Part shown: positions 1 through 5,622 of the stretch, one piece after another
How the letters are laid out: each line of letters begins with the position of its first letter
Numbering within the stretch: position 1 is the first letter of the stretch
NCBI GenBank assembly: GCA_019308525.1
Contig: JAFDIC010000218.1
Coordinates: 1 to 6,787, forward strand
Reading direction: 5' to 3'
Length of the DNA: 6,787 nt
Source of the DNA: Deltaproteobacteria bacterium
GTDB taxonomy: Bacteria; Desulfobacterota; DSM-4660; Desulfatiglandales; HGW-15
Notes under the pieces: generated by a model
Told to the model about the DNA's origin: nothing
Seen by the model: only the letters and a program-made list of their open reading frames with translations
Database searches by the model: none
Position numbers and translations under genes: made by a program

Positions 1-1
1 T

Positions 2-772
2 TTGAAAGTTGAAGGGTTGACAAAGTATTTTGGCGGGCTTGCGGCTGTCAACGAGGTGGACATGGCCGTGGATGAGTGCGAAATCCTCGGGCTCATCGGT
101 CCAAATGGGGCAGGAAAAACAACACTTTTCGACTTGATCAACGGCTTTATCCCGCCCACCAGCGGAGAGGTAAGCTTCGGGGGCGAGGTCATAACAGGAC
201 TGAAGGCCCATGAAATAGCGAAAAAGGGCATTGGCAGGACCTTCCAGCAGACCGTTCTCTTTATGGAATCGACCGTTCTTGAAAACGTGTTCACCGGTTT
301 CCACATGAGTTACAGGGCCGGGTTTCTGAGCCAGTTTCTGCATACACCGGCTGCACGCAGGGAGAGCAGGGAGATAATGGGGAAGTCGTTGGAGATCCTC
401 CGATTTTTGGGACTTGAATCCTACAAGGACACACTGGCCAGAAATCTGCCTCATGGCCATCAAAGGGTCCTTGGTCTGAGCGTAGCCCTCGCGAGCAACC
501 CGAAGCTCCTGCTGCTGGACGAACCCGTCGCAGGGATGAATGCCCAGGAGACCGAGAATATGATCCGGCTCATCGGCCGCCTCCGGGAACAGGGGATGAC
601 TATCGTGGTCGTGGAGCATGATATGAAAGCGGTGATGAGCCTGTGTGACAGGATAGTGGTGCTCAACTACGGTAAGAAGATAGCGGAAGGAAGCCCGCGA
701 GAGATAAGGGAAAACAGAGAGGTCATCGAGGCCTACCTGGGAAAAGAAGGGGCGGTTACCAATGCTGCTTGA
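2..772 (+). CDS. livG: Liv-type ABC transporter ATP-binding protein, LivG family (5' end at window edge)
   Basis: ATPase subunit of a branched-chain amino acid-type (HAAT) importer. It would sit on the cytoplasmic face of the membrane, pairing with LivF under LivH/LivM permeases not present here. Seen in the sequence (residues counted from the TTG at position 2): Walker A GPNGAGKTT at 33-41, Q-loop in RTFQQ with Q82, ABC signature region LPHGHQR at 149-155, Walker B KLLLLDEP at 168-175, and switch His206 in VEHD. The signature is LPHGH rather than canonical LSGGQ. From memory, LivG proteins commonly carry an LPYGQQ-like variant and an LPHGHQR subgroup exists, so I do not read this as loss of function. 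Family proteins usually have one or a few residues before the K-V-E-G-L-T-K stretch, so TTG at 2 may be internal and the true start just outside the window. The 3' end overlaps livF by 11 bases. Substrate is not determinable: Liv systems import branched-chain amino acids, amides, urea or aromatic acids. Confidence 0.92.
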   Translation: MKVEGLTKYFGGLAAVNEVDMAVDECEILGLIGPNGAGKTTLFDLINGFIPPTSGEVSFGGEVITGLKAHEIAKKGIGRTFQQTVLFMESTVLENVFTGFHMSYRAGFLSQFLHTPAARRESREIMGKSLEILRFLGLESYKDTLARNLPHGHQRVLGLSVALASNPKLLLLDEPVAGMNAQETENMIRLIGRLREQGMTIVVVEHDMKAVMSLCDRIVVLNYGKKIAEGSPREIRENREVIEAYLGKEGAVTNAA

Positions 773-1469
773 GGTCAAGAACCTGAATGTCCATTACGGG
801 AAGGCCCATGCAATAAAGGACGTGTCCCTTGCATTAGACGAAGGGGGTATCATTACCCTCATAGGGGCCAATGGGGCGGGGAAGACGACTATCCTGAGGA
901 CCATATCAGGACTCAAGAGGCCGAGTTCAGGAGATATCCTTTTTGAAGGAAGACAGATCGTGGGATTACCCCTCCATGAGGTCGTGAAAATGGGTGTTGC
1001 ACACGTCCCGGAAGGCAGGAGGGTCTTTGCAACCATGACGGTCTTGGAAAACCTCGAAATGGGAGCTTACCTGAGAAAGGACAAGAAGAAAGTGCAGGAG
1101 GATTTGGAAAGGGTATACGAACACTTTCCCGTTCTCAAGGCCAGGAGACAGCAACCTGCGGGGAGTCTCAGTGGTGGTGAACAACAGATGCTCGCAACCA
1201 CCCGGGCCCTGATGAACATGCCCAGGTTACTGCTGATGGATGAACCGAGTATGGGCCTCTCCCCCATTCTGGTGGAGCAGGTGGGGAAGATCATAAAGGA
1301 TATCAACAGAGATGGGATAAGTGTTGTCTTGGTCGAGCAGAATGCAAGAATGGCGCTAAACGTTGCGGACTATTGCTATATCCTGGAGGTGGGAAGTGTA
1401 ACGAGAGAAGGGCCTGCCCGGGACATGGCGGATAATGAATATGTGAGAGAGGCCTATCTGGGAGGATGA
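762..1469 (+). CDS. livF: Liv-type ABC transporter ATP-binding protein, LivF family
   Basis: Second ATPase subunit of the same importer, forming a heterodimer with LivG. Seen: Walker A GANGAGKTT at 35-43, Q-loop region HVPEGRRVF at 81-89, a canonical LSGGEQQ signature at 136-142, Walker B RLLLMDEP at 155-162, and VEQN at 191-194. The switch position carries Gln193 instead of His, which is the normal LivF-family pattern and helps separate it from LivG. The length of 235 residues fits LivF. The ATG at 762 lies inside the end of livG in another frame, with an AAGAAGG-type purine tract about 10 bases upstream, so translational coupling is likely. A 67-base gap without a visible terminator leads to the molybdopterin enzyme gene, so read-through into it is plausible. 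Confidence 0.94.
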   Translation: MLLEVKNLNVHYGKAHAIKDVSLALDEGGIITLIGANGAGKTTILRTISGLKRPSSGDILFEGRQIVGLPLHEVVKMGVAHVPEGRRVFATMTVLENLEMGAYLRKDKKKVQEDLERVYEHFPVLKARRQQPAGSLSGGEQQMLATTRALMNMPRLLLMDEPSMGLSPILVEQVGKIIKDINRDGISVVLVEQNARMALNVADYCYILEVGSVTREGPARDMADNEYVREAYLGG

Positions 1470-1472
1470 ACA

Positions 1473-1514
1473 ATGATCAGGGAGCAGCACAGCCTCCAGA
1501 CAATGAGAAAATGA
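1473..1514 (+). other. 13-codon micro-ORF in the livF-oxidoreductase gap (possible leader peptide)
   Basis: ATG at 1473 follows the GGAGGA at 1461-1466 by six bases and runs 13 codons (M-I-R-E-Q-H-S-L-Q-T-M-R-K) to a TGA at 1512-1514, just ahead of the ribosome binding site of the oxidoreductase gene. GGAGGA is part of the livF 3' end and could serve as its ribosome binding site. There is no run of regulatory codons and no attenuator-like hairpin, so translation is uncertain. It may simply be a chance ORF. Confidence 0.12.
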
Positions 1515-1524
1515 CGCTTTTGAC

Positions 1525-1530
1525 GGGAGG
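1525..1530 (+). promoter_or_regulatory. Ribosome binding site of the molybdopterin oxidoreductase gene
   Basis: GGGAGG ends six bases before the ATG at 1537. This is the best Shine-Dalgarno match nearby, and it fixes the start ten codons ahead of the conserved cysteine region. Confidence 0.8.
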
Positions 1531-1536
1531 TCGCCT

Positions 1537-4236
1537 ATGCCGGAAGGAGCAGGTATCCAAGAAGATGTGAGGATTCATACCCAGTGCGGCAGGTGCTATG
1601 CCCAGTGCGGCATCAGGGTCCGTCGCGTTAATGGTGTCGCGGTCAAGATCGAAGGGGTTCCAGAGTCTACTCTCGGTTCCGAAGGGGGCGTGTGCGGAAA
1701 GGGCACCTCCGGGCTCCAGGTCCTCTACGACCCAAACAGGTTAAACAAGCCCTTGAGGAGGACGAATCCTGAGAAGGGGCTGCACGTTGATCCAGGATGG
1801 AAGGAAATTTCGTGGGAGGACGCCATCGAAGAGATCGTGAACAGGCTGCGTGACGTCATAGAGGATAACCCCAGGAAGATCCTCATACAGGGCACAACAT
1901 GTAGGCCCATGAGAAATACAACGGATTTTCTCTTTCCCCTGGCGGCCGGCCTGTCTTCAGAAAAGGGGGCGGTCTGCGGCTGGCCTGGAGGGGGAGGGCT
2001 TCACTGCGGCAACGGGGCCCATGAAAACACCGGGATGGTCCATGCTTCCTGGTCCCACGTACCGGACTTCAGGCTCTGTGAATATGCCATCTACTTCGGG
2101 GCGAGCAAAGGGCATGGTTCCGGGCATTCCGCCATGATAACCGCAAGGCTGGCCGCCGAGGCCAAGAGCCGGGGCATGAAACTCGTGGTCTTTGATCCCA
2201 TATGCAACTTCGCCGGGGGAAAGGCGTCTGAATGGATCCCCATCATCCCCGGAACGGATGCCGCGGTCGTGCTTGCCATGGCCAATATCATCATAAACGA
2301 GGTCGGATCCTATGATGAGGAATATATCGCCCTAAAGACAAACGGCCCCTACCTCGTGGGGCCTGACGGGAGGTATGTCAGGGAAAGGGGTCCTGTAAAG
2401 GAACCAATCATGGTGCCTGGTTTCCTCGGAATGGGTCCGCCGGTTCCGGCAGTGGGTGGAGATGAGAGCAACAAGCCCCTGGTATGGGATGCTTCGGAGG
2501 GCAGGGCAAAGGTCTATGACGACCCAACAATAGGTGAATACGCGATTCTGGGGGAGTTCCAGGTAAACGGTATAAGGTGCAAGACAGGATTTCAACTGCT
2601 GAAGGATCACCTGACGACTTACACCCCCGAATATGCCGCCCGGATAAGCGGTGTCCCGGCCTCTACCATAGGGCGAATCGCAAGGGAGTTCCTGGAAGCC
2701 GCCAGGATCGGCGCCTCCATAAAGATCCAGGGCCATGAGCTGCCCTATAGACCCGCTGCCGCGGTGCTGTTCAGGGGGGGGCAGGGACACGAAAACTCCC
2801 ACCACACGTGCCTTGCGGTTTCCATGTTGAACGCAATAGTGGGCAATTGTGACGTGCCTGGCGGGGCCCTGGGATGGCCCGCAAGGTGTCTTGGTTATCC
2901 GGGGACGGGAAAGCTCGAATTCGAACCCTACAAAGGCGTCGACGGTATGATAGAGACTGACAGTTTTTACACGCGCCTGCACGGTCCGTGGCCTCCCCAC
3001 CTTCCCCACAGGGCGAAGGATCCTTCGCTCCAGGACATATTCACCCTGGCCCCCTTCACATTCGTCTTCGGCTCTTCTGACCAGGAGGAGCTCTGGGAGA
3101 AACTCGGCATTGAACATAACTTCGAGGTGTTGCTCAGCCATGGTTGTAACACCGTCATGAGCCTGGCCAATCCGGAGGTAACGGCTGAGACGCTCAAGAA
3201 GATACCTTTCGTCGTGGTGTGGGAATTGTTCAACAACGAGCTGACAGAAGGGTTTGCAGACATAGTGCTGCCCGATACCTGTTACCTGGAAGACCTGTCC
3301 TGGGTGGAGGGCTACGCCTTTAATTTCAACCATTCCTTTGGAATGGATGACTGGTGCTACCATATCATCCAGCCGGTGGTAGAGCCCATACCCGCAAGAA
3401 GGTACGTGGGAGACGTCGTCCGGGAGATACTGGACAGGTTGGGAAAGACCCCTCGGGTAAACGGCTTTTACAACAAGTTTTGCGATTTCGACGAGGCAAG
3501 CAAGCTGGGCCCTGACGAGAGTTTGAGCCAGGCGGAAATGTGTGACAGGGTATTGAAGCACTTCTTCGGGGAGGACAGAGGCCTGGAATATTTCAAGAAG
3601 CACGGGTTTGTAAAGTGGCCCAAAAGGGTAGAGGAGGCATACTGGAGATATTTCATTGATGCGAGGCACGTAATATACCTGGAATACATGGTGGACATCG
3701 GAGAAAAGGTCAAGGAGATAACGCAGGAGGCAGGGATAGGGGTAAGGCTGGAGCAGTATACGCCCCTGATCTCCTGGTTCCCGTGCTCCATCCACGAGGT
3801 AAAGGATCCTGGCTACGACCTGTACTGTTTTTCCTACAGGGATATTCTCCACACCGGATCCCATACCATGGAGCAGCCGTGGCTCAATGAAGCGAGCGAG
3901 ATGAACCCCTATACCTACAACATTACCATGAACGCGGATACGGCCAGGGAAAAGGGCCTCGTAGATGGTGACTTGATAGAGCTTGAATCCCATACCGGAG
4001 GGAAGACCCGGGGAAGACTGAAACTCATGGAAGGGCAACATCCCTTGACGGTGGGTATAGCTGCATGCAGCGGCCACTGGACAAGATCAATGCCTGTTGC
4101 AAGGGGCAAGGGGGCCCATTTTGATGCGCTCATGGCCTGTGACCTGGACCACGTAGACCCCATAAGTCTCAACATAGAGACTGCGGCAAGGGTGAAGGTT
4201 CGAAAACTGCATTCCCGGGAAGGGGGGCGTGGATGA
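1537..4236 (+). CDS. Cytoplasmic molybdopterin (Mo/W-bis-pterin) oxidoreductase, DMSO reductase superfamily, substrate unknown
   Basis: Catalytic subunit type enzyme of 899 residues. Seen: an N-terminal [4Fe-4S] motif with Cys17, Cys20, Cys24 and Cys53 (C-x2-C-x3-C-x28-C) followed by Lys55, the lysine commonly bridging cluster and pterin. A glycine-rich stretch holds CGWPGGGG at 147-154 and then HCGNGAHENTG at 156-166. Cys157 is the best metal-ligand candidate, since it aligns by eye with the tungsten ligand Cys141 of acetylene hydratase (C-I-G-N there, C-G-N here); Cys147 is the alternative. VVFDP at 217-221 and IPGTDAA at 237-243 are typical pterin-binding segments. ADIVLPDTCYLED lies at 574-586, and a C-terminal dinucleotide-binding barrel spans about 780-890. 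There is no twin-arginine or other signal peptide, so it acts in the cytoplasm. No iron-sulfur or membrane partner subunit is adjacent, so the electron partner is unknown or the reaction is non-redox. Acetylene hydratase itself is unlikely because its catalytic Asp, which follows the second cysteine, is Tyr21 here. Linkage to livGF suggests a role in catabolism of an imported compound (inference). Confidence 0.9.
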   Translation: MPEGAGIQEDVRIHTQCGRCYAQCGIRVRRVNGVAVKIEGVPESTLGSEGGVCGKGTSGLQVLYDPNRLNKPLRRTNPEKGLHVDPGWKEISWEDAIEEIVNRLRDVIEDNPRKILIQGTTCRPMRNTTDFLFPLAAGLSSEKGAVCGWPGGGGLHCGNGAHENTGMVHASWSHVPDFRLCEYAIYFGASKGHGSGHSAMITARLAAEAKSRGMKLVVFDPICNFAGGKASEWIPIIPGTDAAVVLAMANIIINEVGSYDEEYIALKTNGPYLVGPDGRYVRERGPVKEPIMVPGFLGMGPPVPAVGGDESNKPLVWDASEGRAKVYDDPTIGEYAILGEFQVNGIRCKTGFQLLKDHLTTYTPEYAARISGVPASTIGRIAREFLEAARIGASIKIQGHELPYRPAAAVLFRGGQGHENSHHTCLAVSMLNAIVGNCDVPGGALGWPARCLGYPGTGKLEFEPYKGVDGMIETDSFYTRLHGPWPPHLPHRAKDPSLQDIFTLAPFTFVFGSSDQEELWEKLGIEHNFEVLLSHGCNTVMSLANPEVTAETLKKIPFVVVWELFNNELTEGFADIVLPDTCYLEDLSWVEGYAFNFNHSFGMDDWCYHIIQPVVEPIPARRYVGDVVREILDRLGKTPRVNGFYNKFCDFDEASKLGPDESLSQAEMCDRVLKHFFGEDRGLEYFKKHGFVKWPKRVEEAYWRYFIDARHVIYLEYMVDIGEKVKEITQEAGIGVRLEQYTPLISWFPCSIHEVKDPGYDLYCFSYRDILHTGSHTMEQPWLNEASEMNPYTYNITMNADTAREKGLVDGDLIELESHTGGKTRGRLKLMEGQHPLTVGIAACSGHWTRSMPVARGKGAHFDALMACDLDHVDPISLNIETAARVKVRKLHSREGGRG

Positions 4237-4239
4237 AGG

Positions 4240-4262
4240 CCTGTGGGGCGGAGATCCACAGG
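4240..4262 (+). other. Hairpin immediately after the oxidoreductase stop codon
   Basis: CCTGTGG at 4240-4246 and CCACAGG at 4256-4262 are perfect inverted repeats. A G-U pair (4247/4255) can extend the stem to 8 bp around a 7-base loop. The structure begins four bases after the stop codon. No T-tract follows, so it is not a classical rho-independent terminator. It could protect the upstream mRNA 3' end, cause partial attenuation before hypA, or be a protein-binding site. Confidence 0.4.
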
Positions 4263-4318
4263 AATACTCAAGCCGCATCTAGGATGCCGAAAAACCGCCT
4301 GGAGACTGGGTTTACCAG

Positions 4319-4660
4319 ATGCATGAGATGTCCATTGCACAGAGCCTCGTGGATATTGTCCGGGATGAGATGCACAGGAACCAGGCGAGGGTTTTGAGGT
4401 CGGTCCATCTTCACATAGGTGAGATGTCGGCGATTGTCCCTCAAGCACTCTCCTTTTGTTTTCACGTGATCACCGAAGGGACCGAAATGGAGGGGGCGAG
4501 GCTTGACATGGAAATAGTCCCGCTGAGAGGTTACTGCGGCAGGTGCAAAAGGGAGTTCAGGATAGAGAACTACGAGTTCAGATGTCCTTACTGCAAGAAC
4601 GGGGACATTGAGACCCTGGCCGGGCAGGACTTGTCCATCGTGGAAATTGAGGTAGAATAG
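4319..4660 (+). CDS. hypA: Hydrogenase maturation nickel metallochaperone HypA
   Basis: HypA binds nickel and, with the GTPase HypB, delivers it to the large subunit of [NiFe]-hydrogenase in the cytoplasm. The 113-residue length is normal for the family. The start is fixed by the diagnostic N-terminus M-H-E-M-S: His2 is the known nickel ligand and must follow the initiator methionine. The structural zinc site is visible as Cys73-x2-Cys76 and Cys89-x2-Cys92 with the usual 12-residue spacing (CGRC and CPYC). HIGEMSAIVPQAL at 32-44 is also typical. The nearest purine tract (GGAG at 4301-4304) lies about 14 bases upstream, farther than ideal, so translation may be weak or assisted. No hydrogenase structural genes, hypC, hypD, hypE or hypF lie in the window. 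The gene ends in TAG and is separated from hypB by 295 bases. Confidence 0.96.
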   Translation: MHEMSIAQSLVDIVRDEMHRNQARVLRSVHLHIGEMSAIVPQALSFCFHVITEGTEMEGARLDMEIVPLRGYCGRCKREFRIENYEFRCPYCKNGDIETLAGQDLSIVEIEVE

Positions 4661-4870
4661 GGATCCTTTTGTTGTCGCGACGCCCACCGTCTATGGTCGT
4701 TCACCCTGATAGGTCTTATCGATCAGGGGAGAACACGGGGATAGATTATTTGCGGGGGTTATCCGAAGCCTGATCAAGGGCGTTGAATGGTCCCGGGGGG
4801 GCTTTTCTCAAGGCCCAATATCGCTCCTGAGCCGTTCCCACACCTTCATTATTCTCATAGGGGTCCCTAA

Positions 4871-4882
4871 ATCAGTACTGAT
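4871..4882. promoter_or_regulatory. Perfect 12-base palindrome upstream of hypB, candidate operator
   Basis: ATCAGTACTGAT reads identically on both strands and lies about 75 bases before the hypB start, directly beside a hairpin at 4884-4900. It does not match the NikR, FNR, Rex or Fur consensus sites I know. By simple arithmetic a given position is a perfect 12-base palindrome with chance about 1 in 4096, so one somewhere in a window of this size is not surprising. The intergenic position is what makes it worth listing. Confidence 0.3.
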
Positions 4883-4883
4883 C

Positions 4884-4900
4884 CGCCGGCTATGCCGGTG
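4884..4900 (+). other. Stable short hairpin in the hypB leader
   Basis: CCGGC at 4886-4890 and GCCGG at 4894-4898 pair around a TAT loop. The stem extends outward by G4885-T4899 (wobble) and C4884-G4900 to 7 bp. No U-tract follows, so termination is not suggested. It may be a structured 5' leader element of hypB mRNA, or part of a larger protein-binding site with the adjacent palindrome. Confidence 0.35.
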
Positions 4901-4940
4901 AGAATTGAAAGGGTTTGCTTGAGGTATGTGTGGCTAAGTT

Positions 4941-4945
4941 GGAGG
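4941..4945 (+). promoter_or_regulatory. Ribosome binding site of hypB
   Basis: GGAGG ends ten bases before the ATG at 4956. The spacing is slightly long but acceptable. No alternative in-frame start lies closer, and the M-K-I-T-V start fits short HypB proteins. Confidence 0.65.
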
Positions 4946-4955
4946 TATTGAATCC

Positions 4956-5618
4956 ATGAAGATAACCGTTGTCAGGGACATACTCGAGGCCAATGAGCGA
5001 ATAGCACAGGAGAACAAGGAACTGTTTGATCGCTCCCGGGTACTGGTCGTCAATCTCATGAGCTCTCCAGGCGCTGGTAAGACCAGCCTTCTCGAGAGGA
5101 CCATTGATGCCCTAAAGGATGATCTGAAGATGGGGGTCATAGAGGGGGACATTCAGTCTTCCCAGGACGCTGAACGTGTTGCAAAGAAGGGTATCCCGGT
5201 GGTACAGATAAACACCGGCGGGGCCTGTCATCTGGACGGCAACATGATTAGGGACACCCTGGGCGAGTTCAATTTTGACAGTCTGGAACTGTTGGTGGTG
5301 GAAAATGTCGGGAATCTCGTGTGTCCTGCTGAGTTCAAGTTGGGAGAGGATTACAAGGTTATGATACTCAGCGTCACGGAAGGAGATGACAAGCCTTCCA
5401 AGTACCCCCTGATGTTCCGAGAGTCAAGGGTCCTGCTGATAAACAAGATCGACCTGTTGCCCCATGTGGATACGAGCGTGGAAAAGATCACCAGTGAGTG
5501 CTTGAGAATCAACCCAGACATCACCATATTCCAAGTCTCTTGCAAGACAGGGCAGGGGGTTGATTCCTGGGTACAGTGGTTGAAGGACAGGGTCAGGATG
5601 AAAAGGGGATCTGCATGA
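4956..5618 (+). CDS. hypB: Hydrogenase maturation GTPase HypB
   Basis: SIMIBI-class GTPase that, with HypA, drives nickel insertion into [NiFe]-hydrogenase. Seen: P-loop SSPGAGKTS at 36-44, switch region EGDIQSSQDAERV at 63-75, ENVGNLVCPA at 116-125, TEGDDKPSKYP at 141-151, the guanine-specificity motif NKID at 163-166, and SCKTGQG at 195-201. The GTPase-domain metal site is intact: Cys91-His92 in GGACHLD and Cys123 in LVCPA, equivalent to Cys166, His167 and Cys198 of the E. coli protein. Both the N-terminal CxxCGC nickel motif of E. coli HypB and the histidine-rich nickel-storage stretch of some homologues are absent, so this is the minimal form without extra nickel storage. It lies downstream of hypA after an unusually long gap. 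Its stop codon is four bases from the stop of the convergent fur-feoA gene. Confidence 0.96.
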   Translation: MKITVVRDILEANERIAQENKELFDRSRVLVVNLMSSPGAGKTSLLERTIDALKDDLKMGVIEGDIQSSQDAERVAKKGIPVVQINTGGACHLDGNMIRDTLGEFNFDSLELLVVENVGNLVCPAEFKLGEDYKVMILSVTEGDDKPSKYPLMFRESRVLLINKIDLLPHVDTSVEKITSECLRINPDITIFQVSCKTGQGVDSWVQWLKDRVRMKRGSA

Positions 5619-5622
5619 GAAG

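Larger units (their letters stand above)
4661..4955. other. 295-base non-coding gap between hypA and hypB
   Basis: I find no convincing protein gene here. The longest candidate seen, an ATG at 4694 running 26 codons, lacks a ribosome binding site. Contents seen: an 8-base palindrome GTCGCGAC at 4674-4681; an inverted repeat CCCTGAT/ATCAGGG at 4704-4710 and 4722-4728 without a following T-tract; a run of seven G at 4795-4801; a perfect 12-base palindrome at 4871-4882; and a strong hairpin at 4884-4900. TTGAAA at 4905-4910 could be a -35 element, but no good -10 sits at the right spacing. The gap may hold a separate hypB promoter with an operator, or remnants of a lost gene. Confidence 0.5.

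Noticed and set aside
1537..1640. Twin-arginine export signal on the oxidoreductase
   Set aside because: The R-R pair at residues 29-30 lies after the cluster cysteines and no hydrophobic stretch follows. The N-terminus has no signal peptide.
2774..2781. Frameshift suspicion at a run of eight G in the oxidoreductase
   Set aside because: The reading frame continues with good family motifs on both sides of the run, so no frameshift is present.
2332..4077. A 581-codon open frame on the minus strand, opposite the oxidoreductase gene
   Set aside because: Its codons lie exactly opposite the sense codons, so it stays open merely because the sense gene avoids TTA, CTA and TCA, which is common in GC-rich genes. 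Its translation shows no recognisable domain, while the sense frame is a clear large enzyme.
1537..4236. Identification of the oxidoreductase as acetylene hydratase
   Set aside because: Fold, single cluster and ligand region are similar, but the catalytic aspartate that follows the second cluster cysteine is Tyr21 here, and the protein is about 170 residues longer.
3915..4448. A 177-codon minus-strand open frame spanning the oxidoreductase end and hypA
   Set aside because: It overlaps two well-supported genes and its translation is rich in proline, serine and arginine with no motif.
4704..4728. Rho-independent terminator after hypA (CCCTGAT/ATCAGGG)
   Set aside because: The 7-bp stem has an 11-base loop and is followed by GGAGAACACGGGG, not a T-tract.
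4694..4774. 26-codon ORF in the hypA-hypB gap
   Set aside because: It has no ribosome binding site, motif or conserved feature, and this length is expected by chance.
4905..4933. Sigma-70 or sigma-54 promoter for hypB
   Set aside because: TTGAAA lacks a -10 element at suitable spacing. The TTGCTT at 4915-4920 has no GG at the required distance upstream for sigma-54.
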